A DNA stretch of 64,000 bases from Alteromonas sp. KUL49 (GTDB lineage Bacteria > Pseudomonadota > Gammaproteobacteria > Enterobacterales > Alteromonadaceae), in NCBI RefSeq assembly GCF_006538345.1, contig NZ_BJKL01000011.1, positions 62,001 to 126,000 on the forward strand, read 5' to 3'. Position numbers and translations under genes: made by a program. The notes under the pieces were generated by a model, which worked only from the letters and a program-made list of their open reading frames with translations, did no database searches and had not been told where the DNA came from. Positions 17,819 through 25,532 of this stretch are shown in pieces; the first letter of the stretch is position 1, and each line of letters opens with the position of its first letter.

Positions 17819-19777
17819 ATGTTCGCACGCATGAAGCTCTCCACTCAGGTCAATCTTGGGTATGGTTCAATTCTTTTCCTTCTCCTTTTTATTGCGCTTA
17901 TTGCTTTTGCAGGTCTACGGGCAGGCTTTGCAAGCTTCACTGAATACCGTGGCCTAGCACTTGAGACTAATCTTTCTGGTCGAATACAAGCTAATTTGCT
18001 CATGGCTCGCATTAACGTGTTGAAGTTTATTCAGGAAAATGGCGATGTTTCTGTCGAGGAATACAATAAGCGGATGCGTGCCACATCTCAGTTCATCAAT
18101 GAAGCTCTATCGATGATGGAAGATCCTCAAAGAATCAGTAAAATCAGAGAGTCACAAACGCTACTGCAAGACTATCAAACGGGTTTTGGTCAGGTGCAGC
18201 AACTAGTAGCACAACGACATGAAATTGTGAATACGCGCTTAGATCCCTCAGGTTTGTCCATGCGGCAAACCATGACATCATTTATGGAACAGGCCAATCA
18301 GCGCGGTGATAGTGAGGGCCTATATTTATTAAGTAAGGCTCAGGAAACCCTGCTTCTCGGTCGTCTGTATGTAACTAAGTTTTTGGTGACTAACGATCAG
18401 AGTGATTATGAGCGAGCCCTGTTAGAACTGGGTACTAATTTGCCGGGATTTATTGATAGGGCTTCTACGTTGTACGCGGGCAATGACTCAGCAACCCAAT
18501 ATCTACAGACTTTTGCATCAAGCAAAAGGAATTACCTCGCCGCGTTTAGCGACGTTTATGATGTGATAACCGAGCGAAACAACCTAATTGACAACACATT
18601 AAACCGTATTGGACCCATAGTGGCTAAAAATCTCGAAGATGTGAAACTTCAAGTAAAGGCTGCTCAAGATACGCTAGGACCTGTAGTACAGGCTGATGCA
18701 GAACGACGGGTGTTCCTTGTAGCTGGCATTTCCCTATTTAGTGTGATCATTGGAGTAGTGTTATCTGCGGTACTCTCCCGCCTTATCATAAAGCCTATCG
18801 GCGGTGAGCCAAGAGATATCGAAGACATTGTCCGATACGTGTCAGAGGGTAATTTGGCGGTAGATGTGTCAAGCGGCCGATATGCCTCAGGCATCTACCA
18901 CTCAATTTACGATATGGTCGCCAAACTTCGAATATTGGTTGGCGACATAAGTGATAACAGTGCGTCGATAACCACGACTTCACAGTCAGTTGCCGCAGCA
19001 TCAACGCAGACTTCAGAGGCTAGTGAAAGTCAAAAAGCGAAAACCGAGTCAGTGGCTACGGCGGTTAATCAGATGTCTTACAGTATTCAAGAGATATCCC
19101 GTTTAGCCAATGCGTCTTCTGAATCAGTGAATGACGTACAGCACAAGTCCTCATCTGGCCAAGCTACGGTAGAACAAACGATTACTGCACTAGAAAAGCT
19201 CTCTAATCGTGTCTCTGGTGCGGTGGAAGTCATTGAAAAGCTGGCTGACAACTCTACCGAAATTGGCAAGGTTATCGAAGTTATCAATGGCATTTCAGAG
19301 CAAACAAATCTACTCGCATTAAATGCAGCTATTGAGGCTGCGCGGGCGGGAGAGCAAGGGAGAGGTTTTGCTGTGGTTGCCGACGAAGTCAGAGCATTGG
19401 CACAACGTACAGGGGATTCAACGCGAGAAATTCAAGATATTATTGTGCTTCTGCAAAGTGGAGCTAACGATGCTGTTGATGCTATGAGTAAATGTCAGGG
19501 AGACGCCTCGTTAACCATGAAGCAAGCGTCTATGACAACCGATGCATTAGACGATATTCAAAAAGCAGTCACAGCGCTGAGTGACATGAACGCACAAGTT
19601 GCAACAGCGGTTGAACAGCAAGTCAGTGTTACTGAAGAAATAAATCAGAACATTGAAGGGATTAAAGCGGCTTCAATTGAAACCTTCGATGGTGCCGCTA
19701 GTACGCAAAATGCAGCAACACAGTTGAAAGAAAACGCAGTGAGCTTGAACAACGTAATTGCCCAATTTAGAGTTTAA
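17819..19777 (+). CDS. Methyl-accepting chemotaxis protein
   Basis: 652 residues. A first membrane helix lies at about 13-35 and a second at about 300-322, enclosing a helical periplasmic sensor domain of roughly 265 residues (helical-bundle type). A HAMP linker begins at [11 protein letters not shown], and the cytoplasmic signalling domain carries the conserved hairpin tip [20 protein letters not shown]. The protein signals to CheA through CheW. The ligand is unknown. No NWETF-type pentapeptide for CheR is seen at the C-terminus. It is transcribed alone, with a short hairpin (about 19800-19826) after it. Confidence 0.93.
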   Translation: MFARMKLSTQVNLGYGSILFLLLFIALIAFAGLRAGFASFTEYRGLALETNLSGRIQANLLMARINVLKFIQENGDVSVEEYNKRMRATSQFINEALSMMEDPQRISKIRESQTLLQDYQTGFGQVQQLVAQRHEIVNTRLDPSGLSMRQTMTSFMEQANQRGDSEGLYLLSKAQETLLLGRLYVTKFLVTNDQSDYERALLELGTNLPGFIDRASTLYAGNDSATQYLQTFASSKRNYLAAFSDVYDVITERNNLIDNTLNRIGPIVAKNLEDVKLQVKAAQDTLGPVVQADAERRVFLVAGISLFSVIIGVVLSAVLSRLIIKPIGGEPRDIEDIVRYVSEGNLAVDVSSGRYASGIYHSIYDMVAKLRILVGDISDNSASITTTSQSVAAASTQTSEASESQKAKTESVATAVNQMSYSIQEISRLANASSESVNDVQHKSSSGQATVEQTITALEKLSNRVSGAVEVIEKLADNSTEIGKVIEVINGISEQTNLLALNAAIEAARAGEQGRGFAVVADEVRALAQRTGDSTREIQDIIVLLQSGANDAVDAMSKCQGDASLTMKQASMTTDALDDIQKAVTALSDMNAQVATAVEQQVSVTEEINQNIEGIKAASIETFDGAASTQNAATQLKENAVSLNNVIAQFRV

Positions 19778-19801
19778 GCACACTTAAACAGAAGAAAGAG
19801 G

Positions 19802-20206
19802 CTACTCTATTCGCGTAGGGTAGCCCTCCTGACTGAGCCATTCTGACGCTTGTTCAGGATCATCAAATATGCGCCTTATAAACTCACCTTGTTCTTCAAC
19901 CACCATTTCACCCAAAAACTGATTCTTTAATGAAGATTTGGGATACACGTTAGCCGTTCGCTTTAACCCGTTCTCGATACACCAAGCCACTAAACTTTCA
20001 ATTTCTGGAAAGACTTCTTTCCCGCAAAACTCCCAGTCTTTCAGATAAACAAGATGTGCCCACTGATCTCCCAGTGAATCAGCAGAGCTTATAAAGTCCT
20101 TTTTAAAGTTCTTTGCTGCTTCCAGGTTCCAAGCGCCAGTAAGCTCGGCAAAAACCGTTCTATCGACCACCCATAATTTGTAAGCGCCGTGTTGTGAAAA
20201 CGCCAT
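19802..20206 (-). CDS. Uncharacterised 134-residue protein, STAS/SpoIIAA-like
   Basis: A soluble protein with no signal peptide. The pattern of an N-terminal strand segment (YKLWVVDRTVFAELTGAWN), a helix with conserved acid and Lys residues (AAKNFKKDF) and later short strands (WAHLVYLKDWEFCG) resembles the SpoIIAA-like/STAS fold seen in small marine proteins. No phosphorylatable Ser of the STAS anti-sigma antagonist type is certain. It is convergent with the chemoreceptor gene. The function is unknown and the family call is low confidence; that it is a real gene is likely from its length and sensible composition. Confidence 0.6.
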   Translation of the reverse strand: MAFSQHGAYKLWVVDRTVFAELTGAWNLEAAKNFKKDFISSADSLGDQWAHLVYLKDWEFCGKEVFPEIESLVAWCIENGLKRTANVYPKSSLKNQFLGEMVVEEQGEFIRRIFDDPEQASEWLSQEGYPTRIE

Positions 20207-20522
20207 ATCTCATCCTTAATTCCAGCGGATAGTGATGTAATTATAGATTTTTACGCTACGAATTCGAAAAAGATTACTCACACAAACGGCGGTTAGGGGT
20301 TGAATAATGTCGGCAAAAACGAGAGAGTAGTGGGAAGGCACGCATTGCCTTTCAGTGCCCTCATATTCCAATAACTACATTGTTTTAAAAATGCTTCATA
20401 AATTTGCCCTTTATTGGTCGGCATTTATGGGCTGAGTCATGCTTTTTTCTGTACTTCTGACGAGTAGTCGCAGCGGTATATTTTCATTATCAATAAAGAC
20501 CGTTTAGTAGAAGGAATATCTA
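20207..20522. other. Intergenic region between divergent small genes
   Basis: 316 bases holding the promoters of the two divergent flanking genes. A short hairpin AAGGCA-CGCAT-TGCCTT lies at about 20335-20352 and the imperfect repeat CATAAAT/ATTTATG at about 20396-20430. No gene, RNA family or mobile end was recognised. Confidence 0.4.
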
Positions 20523-20729
20523 ATGGCCAGGTGTATAGGGATTACACGGCGAGGCGAAAAATGTAATCGATTGATAGACAGAGGTCAGTTTTGTGCGCGA
20601 CACCAGCATCAAGAAGGCAAGTGTTTAGTTAACTACCATACTCATGCAAAAAAGTGTGCAAATGAGCCCCTAAAAAATGGCTACTGCGAAGAACATCAGC
20701 ATCATGCGAAAGGGCTTTTGGGGGGTTGA
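20523..20729 (+). CDS. Small Cys/His-rich protein with two zinc-knuckle-like repeats
   Basis: 68 residues after an AAGGAA site. Two copies of a CxGxTRxGxxC...GQFCxxHxH pattern are visible: C4-x9-C14...C23-x3-H27, then C34...C45...C54-x3-H58, a likely zinc-binding repeat of the type also seen in DUF5763-like proteins. The stop TGA follows a run of six G at 20720-20725. Removing one G joins this frame to the downstream frame that ends at 20841 and yields a 105-residue protein with a C-terminal membrane helix. The present stop may therefore be a sequencing indel. The function is unknown. Confidence 0.6.
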   Translation: MARCIGITRRGEKCNRLIDRGQFCARHQHQEGKCLVNYHTHAKKCANEPLKNGYCEEHQHHAKGLLGG

Positions 20730-20841
20730 GCTAAATGAGCTGTCTATTGCGGGAAAACTACTCGCTGGTGTGTTTGCTGTGGTGATAGCACTGTCCGCAT
20801 TTACTATGGTGAGCTTATTGATACAACGCAATGGCGTTTAA
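20704..20841 (+). CDS. Small single-helix membrane protein or displaced C-terminus
   Basis: 45 residues in the frame following the previous gene, overlapping it by 26 bases. The middle is a clear membrane helix (LLAGVFAVVIALSAFTMVSLL). It could be an independent microprotein starting at the ATG at 20704, but no ribosome site is convincing there. The better reading is that it is the C-terminal membrane anchor of the Cys/His protein, separated by one extra G in the G6 run. Confidence 0.45.
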   Translation: MRKGFWGVELNELSIAGKLLAGVFAVVIALSAFTMVSLLIQRNGV

Positions 20842-21021
20842 GTGGTTTAATCAAGCTCTTTGGCAAATTGGGGGGCATACGTGCTTTGATTGTCGATAAC
20901 TTTTACAGTTAAAAAACAGAAATAAATTAAATCTACTAATTTCAGTTGGTTAGTTTTTGGTATGCAAGATGCTTAAATTTTGCACAGTCTAAGGAAGGGA
21001 CACCATTACTAAGGAACGACC

Positions 21022-21711
21022 ATGTTGAAAAAACGCTTCGCTCAGCTTTTTATTACAATCTCGGCAATGATGTTTGCGTGTAATACACACGCTGTGTTAA
21101 TAGGGGGCGTTGAATTTCCAGATGGAGAAATATCTTTTGCTGACTCCATTATCTCATTCGCGCCTGGTGGAGATACCTCAGGTTTACTTGCAGCAACACA
21201 AGACCCCGCCAACGCACTGGGTATTCCCGATTACTCAAGTGTAGGCACCTGTAATACTAACAACGCTTTTGAATGTGATTACGTGACCCTCGGTGAGGGT
21301 GGCACGCTGATTGTTTCCTTCATCGATAACGTTTTGACTGGCAGTGGTGACACCGACTTTGACTTGTGGATATTCGAAGTTGGAACAGATGTGGAAGATA
21401 CCTATGTTGAAATTAGTGTAGACGGCACCACTTGGGAAGCTGTTGGTAAAGTGAGTGGTTCCACATCGGGCATTGATATTGATGCTTATGGCTTTGGTGT
21501 GTCTTCAGAATTTCAGTTTGTAAAACTCATCGACGATCCACTCGAGGGGCAAAGAAGTGGAGATGGCGCATTTGTCGGTGCTGATATCGATGCCGTAGGC
21601 GCGATTTCTACCCGTTTTGTTCCCACCGTAGATGTACATACGCCACACATGACAGCGCTATTGGCACTGGCGCTTTTATCCGTGTTTGTGCGCAGGGTTA
21701 AGAACTACTGA
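21022..21711 (+). CDS. Exported protein with PEP-CTERM-like sorting tail
   Basis: 229 residues. It has a signal peptide (to about NTHA), a beta-rich body with a conserved DxDLWIFEVG...VEISVDGTTW segment, and a C-terminal tail HTPHMTALLALALLSVFVRRV: a short motif, one hydrophobic helix and a basic end. This layout is that of PEP-CTERM/exosortase substrates, though the PEP triplet itself is replaced by TPH. A second gene in the window (36515) has the canonical form. The body lacks enzyme motifs; an extracellular matrix or adhesive role is inferred. AAGGA ribosome site five bases ahead of the ATG. Confidence 0.75.
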   Translation: MLKKRFAQLFITISAMMFACNTHAVLIGGVEFPDGEISFADSIISFAPGGDTSGLLAATQDPANALGIPDYSSVGTCNTNNAFECDYVTLGEGGTLIVSFIDNVLTGSGDTDFDLWIFEVGTDVEDTYVEISVDGTTWEAVGKVSGSTSGIDIDAYGFGVSSEFQFVKLIDDPLEGQRSGDGAFVGADIDAVGAISTRFVPTVDVHTPHMTALLALALLSVFVRRVKNY

Positions 21712-21797
21712 GTGAGTTTTTTATTGATTTTGTTGGCGGGAATATCAAATTCTTGGTTAAGCTATAAATAATCAAAATTAACAAAGCTTTAGTTCGT

Positions 21798-22511
21798 ATG
21801 TGTGGCCGATTGAATGTTATTGATGATCCCCTTGTCACCGACTTGTGCGGTTATTTAGGCGTACAGCTAAATTTAGGTGATGAAACTGTTGGCGTTTCTG
21901 CTTTCAATTTTCGCAGGTTTATTCGTGCAACGGATACGGTTGGCATAATACGCGAAGTAAATGGAAAACGAATTTTTGAGCAGGCTACTTGGTGGCTCTT
22001 GTTAGAACAAACCGAAACAGGGTTTAAACCTTCAAAATATACGAGTTTCAATACTCGCTACGACAAGCTTAACACGCCTAGAAGTGCTGGTTTTAGAGCC
22101 TTTAGGCAATCCCGCTGTATTGTTCCTGTAAAAGGTTTTGGTGAAACAGAAGGTAAGGGCAGCAATGCTGTTTATACTGATTTTGAAGGTACAGACAGCG
22201 CAATTGCGTTGGGCGGATTGTGCAGAGAATGGATCCACAGCCAAACAGGTGAGCGGGTGTTGTCTTGCTCAGTGATAACACTGCCTCCACACCACAAACT
22301 CAAGCGTTATCACCAAAAATCGATGCCAATGATACTCAATCAACACGATGACAGTATGCAAATGTGGTTAGATAGTAGCCTTACCGATGTCAGTGTTTTT
22401 GATGCGCTGTTACAACCCTATCTGCCTCAAGACTTATTCGCACAAAGAATTGATAAGCCTTCTACATATGTGCCCATGGAAGAGAGAGCAGTGATTGCTG
22501 CGGATGGTTGA
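21798..22511 (+). CDS. SRAP domain protein (YedK/HMCES family)
   Basis: 237 residues beginning MCGR, where Cys2 becomes the N-terminal nucleophile that links to abasic sites in single-stranded DNA. The other active-site elements are present: Asn in FNTRYDK, Glu in GFGETEG (the usual form is GFYEW, so Tyr and Trp are changed) and His in YHQKSMPMIL. The protein protects abasic sites at replication forks and is often found in mobile or SOS-related settings. It lies just outside the left att-like repeat of the ssrA island and may belong to an older element. Confidence 0.9.
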   Translation: MCGRLNVIDDPLVTDLCGYLGVQLNLGDETVGVSAFNFRRFIRATDTVGIIREVNGKRIFEQATWWLLLEQTETGFKPSKYTSFNTRYDKLNTPRSAGFRAFRQSRCIVPVKGFGETEGKGSNAVYTDFEGTDSAIALGGLCREWIHSQTGERVLSCSVITLPPHHKLKRYHQKSMPMILNQHDDSMQMWLDSSLTDVSVFDALLQPYLPQDLFAQRIDKPSTYVPMEERAVIAADG

Positions 22512-22527
22512 TTTTTTAGTGGTGTTG

Positions 22528-22599
22528 GAATCGCCCCAATCGCCCAGCCATTGAGGCTTATTGAGTGATTGGAGGCGTCCAATTGGATTTGGTGGAGCT
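22528..22599 (+). repeat. att-like 72-bp repeat, left copy
   Basis: It aligns over its full 72 bases with 30362-30433: GAAYCGCCC, AATYGCCCAGCC, an AGCC-N5-GGCT hairpin at the same place, and the core TGGTGGAGCT at the right end (22590-22599), identical to the 3' end of ssrA. The intervening 30 bases are diverged. Because similarity extends to the left of the core, this copy looks like the right arm of a second ssrA-integrating element rather than plain chromosomal flank. Confidence 0.6.
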
Positions 22600-22742
22600 T
22601 ACGAAAATCAGTTGAACCATTTATTCGCAGAATTAGCTCGTTTTGAAGACATCTTGCAAGACACCTCCATAGGCAGTAATCCCCACCCTATCAAGCGGAA
22701 AAATAGTAGATACATGCCCGAATAAGACAGTTTTTACAGATG

Positions 22743-22816
22743 CGGGTTCAGCTCCTTAATTAGGATCTGAACCCGATGCAACACAACCAACATGCAATAG
22801 CTACACTGTTGCATGC
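22743..22816. repeat. Two adjacent palindromes near island left end
   Basis: The first is CGGGTTCAG (22743-22751) with CTGAACCCG (22767-22775), plus inner TCCT/AGGA. The second is GATGCAACA (22775-22783) with TGTTGCATGC (22807-22816) and a longer loop. They lie between the att-like repeat and the Fic control region. They could be a terminator for leftward or rightward reading, or recombinase accessory sites. Confidence 0.4.
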
Positions 22817-22824
22817 TTTCATTT

Positions 22825-22914
22825 GCTCAAATTCAATGTTTTTTGAGAAAATGAGTGACAATGTTCTCAATAAATGCGATTTTTGAGAAGTTAAATTATA
22901 TTGCGCTCAAAAAT
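22825..22914. promoter_or_regulatory. Repeated TTTTGAGAA operator-like motifs before the Fic gene
   Basis: Copies in alternating orientation: GCTCAAAT (22825), TTTTTTGAGAA (22839-22848), TTCTCAA (22864-22870), TTTTTGAGAAG (22880-22890) and GCTCAAAAAT (22905-22914). Five copies within 90 bases directly upstream of the Fic start look like an operator array, possibly for the winged-helix end of the Fic protein itself. Confidence 0.4.
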
Positions 22915-22929
22915 CAAAGATATTGAACA

Positions 22930-23994
22930 ATGGAAAAAACACTCGCACCACTGCCTCCAAAAGTCGATTTAGAAACGCCCGCTGTGCTAAAGGCGCTTAT
23001 TTCAGCGCACCGTCACTTGGCAGAGCTAAAAGGTGTCGCCAAAACAATTCCGAATGAAGGCATGTTAATTTCAACGCTCGCCTTGCAAGAAGCACAGAGC
23101 AGTTCAGCAATTGAAAACATTATTACGACACAAGATCAGCTTTATAAATTTCAACTGCATAGCGACAAGGTAGACCCTACCGCTAAAGAAGTAGCCTTTT
23201 ACGCACAAGCATTGCATCTAGGCTATCACGCTGTTGTTAAAACTGAGGCGCTTACACTCAATACCGTCATTGAAATACAAGAAATACTGGAAGGCAATCG
23301 TGCAGGCTTGCGCAAAACACCAGGCACAGCATTAATAAATGAGCAAACCAGAGAGATTGTCTTTCAGCCACCATCACCAGATAAGCTTGTCAAATACATG
23401 GCCGATTTAGAGCAGTTCATAAATACCGAACAAGAGCTAGATCCGCTCGTATGCATGGCTTTAATTCATCATCAATTTGAAACAATCCATCCATTTTATG
23501 ATGGGAATGGCCGCACTGGCCGAATTCTCAATATCTTGCACTTGGTGCTTAATGGATTGCTCGACACCCCTATTTTATACCTTAGCCGCTATATCAATCA
23601 CACCAAAGACCAATACTATACCCTGCTGCAAAAGGTTAGGGACACTGGCGAATGGGAAGAATGGGTCTTGTATATTTTAAAAGCCGTTTCAATGACGGCT
23701 AAACACACAACGGTTTTAGTCGAGGCCATCGGTGATTTACTCATTGAGCAAAAACAGCGCATTCGAGCGCAACACAAGTTCTACAGCCAAGACTTAATGA
23801 ATAGCTTGTTTATCCACCCTTACACAAAGGTTGCTTTTATCGAAGAGGCATTAGGCGTTTCTAGGGCAACTGCTACGCGCTACCTTGATGCACTTTGTGA
23901 AGGAACGCTAAGCAAACATAAGTTAGGTAGAGAGAGCTATTACGTGAACGATGCGCTCATAGCGCTTTTATTTGAACTACCGTCAATCGAGTAA
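22930..23994 (+). CDS. Fic family protein (class II, with C-terminal winged helix)
   Basis: 354 residues. The Fic motif HPFYDGNGRTGR begins at H187 and is complete, so AMP transfer to a target hydroxyl is expected. The inhibitory helix S58-SAIE-N63 precedes the Fic core, which places it in class II (own N-terminal inhibition). The N-terminal Fic_N-type region and a C-terminal winged-helix segment (GVSRATATRYLDAL) complete the common SoFic-like architecture. It is the first gene of the island. The target is unknown; a role as toxin-like regulator or in phage defence is inferred from context only. Confidence 0.88.
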   Translation: MEKTLAPLPPKVDLETPAVLKALISAHRHLAELKGVAKTIPNEGMLISTLALQEAQSSSAIENIITTQDQLYKFQLHSDKVDPTAKEVAFYAQALHLGYHAVVKTEALTLNTVIEIQEILEGNRAGLRKTPGTALINEQTREIVFQPPSPDKLVKYMADLEQFINTEQELDPLVCMALIHHQFETIHPFYDGNGRTGRILNILHLVLNGLLDTPILYLSRYINHTKDQYYTLLQKVRDTGEWEEWVLYILKAVSMTAKHTTVLVEAIGDLLIEQKQRIRAQHKFYSQDLMNSLFIHPYTKVAFIEEALGVSRATATRYLDALCEGTLSKHKLGRESYYVNDALIALLFELPSIE

Positions 23995-24056
23995 GTTTAA
24001 AATATAGGCACAAGGGGTGTAACTTTTGAAAATTGTTAGAAAAGGAATATTCACTC

Positions 24057-25133
24057 ATGCCAGCACCTGATTTTAATTCAAAATCAATCGACATATTAGC
24101 CAAAAGAGCTTCATTCAGATGCTCAAATCCCGATTGCAGAACATTAACGTTTGCTCCTAACTCAGAATCTGACAAAGCCACTGTTATTGGAGAGGCGGCT
24201 CATATTCACGGTGCAAGACCCAAATCTAAACGCTATTGCGTCGATATGACAGACCACGACAGAGCTGAAATTACCAACGGAATTTGGCTTTGTAGAAATT
24301 GTCACAAGCTCATAGATACAGATGAAAAGCGGTATAGTGCAGAACTTTTGTTTGCATGGAGAGAGAAGCATGAAAGATTTGTGTTATCTGAGCTGGGCAA
24401 TTCGTCAGATAAATTGCTATCGGAACAACAAGAACTATTACTTTCAGCTTTTGCCCACTATCCTCCTATAGTCAGGCGACTCATAATTGATAAGCCTACA
24501 GCTTGGGAGTTTCATCTAGCCGCCGAGCTTTTGAGGCATTTAAACGCCTCACATTTTAGAAAAATAAGAGACTTACGTGATGGCCTTTATATCGGAAAAA
24601 CTGATTATGTCGATGATGATGAAATTATAGGCTGGGTAGAGCATCGGCTACATGATGCTTCTAATATCGGCTTACCTGCTGAAAAATTACTAAGCAAATT
24701 AACTCAAAGTTTTGGCGAGCAAGGTATAGCAGGAGATGTTGAGGAGATCCATCATGCCTGCCTTTTGCTGAGAGACTATATTTCAAAGGTCGCTAACTAT
24801 GAAGAAATACTATATTTTTCAAAAGTACCCGATCAGGCCGAAAACATTCTCGAGCTTCTAAAAGATACCGTGAGTTCACAAGTTGAAAAATTGGAACAAA
24901 TCCCAGACTACCTTGATGAGATTGTTTCTATACTACAAAAGGAACATAGTGGCACAGTTGATGATCCCGTAGTTATCCAAAAAACTATAGTCTTTGAACT
25001 ACCCAGAAATTGGGGCAAGAAAATGAATAGAGAAATTGCAAAACTTAGCAGGAGCTATTCAGGTTCAAGAAACAATGGATGGATGGTGATAGCCATCTTT
25101 TTCGTTACAATACTGTTGCTCTCCATATTGTAA
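24057..25133 (+). CDS. HNH endonuclease-like protein with C-terminal membrane helix
   Basis: 358 residues from the ATG at 24057, ten bases after AAGGAA (a TTG at 24033 is a less likely start). The N-terminal 100 residues form an HNH-type zinc domain: C22-SNPD-C27, GEAAHIHGA, ITNGIWLC79-RN-C82-H83. A helical middle region follows, and the last 20 residues are a membrane helix (WMVIAIFFVTILLLSIL). A nuclease domain tied to the membrane is unusual and recalls defence effectors. It lies between Fic and the Gabija-like pair in the ssrA island. The nuclease activity is inferred. Confidence 0.75.
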   Translation: MPAPDFNSKSIDILAKRASFRCSNPDCRTLTFAPNSESDKATVIGEAAHIHGARPKSKRYCVDMTDHDRAEITNGIWLCRNCHKLIDTDEKRYSAELLFAWREKHERFVLSELGNSSDKLLSEQQELLLSAFAHYPPIVRRLIIDKPTAWEFHLAAELLRHLNASHFRKIRDLRDGLYIGKTDYVDDDEIIGWVEHRLHDASNIGLPAEKLLSKLTQSFGEQGIAGDVEEIHHACLLLRDYISKVANYEEILYFSKVPDQAENILELLKDTVSSQVEKLEQIPDYLDEIVSILQKEHSGTVDDPVVIQKTIVFELPRNWGKKMNREIAKLSRSYSGSRNNGWMVIAIFFVTILLLSIL

Positions 25134-25532
25134 GATTTAACCTTACATCTCCCGAAAAAAACTCCATAAAAGCAGTTTAACTTCACGCATAGCTTCTGAT
25201 GCAATTTGAAGGTATTTTACAAGATACTTTAATCATTGGGACTTAAACAGCTCTCCGATTTGAGCTCTCCACCGCAACTGTTGGCTGAATAAATTTTCAC
25301 CTTCAACTTCTGGTAATTTTTGTATATGGTTATCCTAATGTTTGTTAACGACACTAAGCAAGGCAGCTTAATTTGGAGAATGGTGCACTTCGGAGTTGAA
25401 TTCGCGCATCGATGTTTTGATAAAAATAGAAACTCCTACGTAACTAAACAGCTCGTCTTAAAATAAAGAAGTATTAGCGAGGCAGTTGATCAAGTCGGTT
25501 ATACAAACACCTAGATGATTAAGGGACTAACT
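25134..25532. other. Intergenic region before gajA
   Basis: 399 A+T-rich bases. One 42-codon frame (25338-25466, beginning MFVNDTKQGS) is open but shows no recognisable domain and no good ribosome site, so it is not called as a gene. The rest presumably holds the gajAB promoter. No repeats or RNA families were recognised. Confidence 0.4.

Larger units (their letters stand above)
22512..22929. other. Left end of the ssrA island: att-like repeat, palindromes and Fic leader
   Basis: 418 bases with no intact gene. It contains the 72-bp att-like repeat (22528-22599); an open 47-codon stretch (about 22581-22724, ending CCCGAATAA) with no ATG near its beginning and no recognised match; two nested palindromes (22743-22775 and 22776-22816); and the repeated TTTTGAGAA motifs before the Fic gene. 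Together they mark a recombination junction and a control region. Confidence 0.6.

Noticed and set aside
22581-22724. A degraded gene between the att repeat and the palindromes
   Set aside because: The open stretch of 47 codons has no start codon at its beginning and no recognised relatives; kept only as a note in the intergenic entry.
25338-25466. A 42-codon open frame (MFVNDTKQGS...) before gajA
   Set aside because: No domain, no clear ribosome site and A+T-rich surroundings in which short frames arise by chance.
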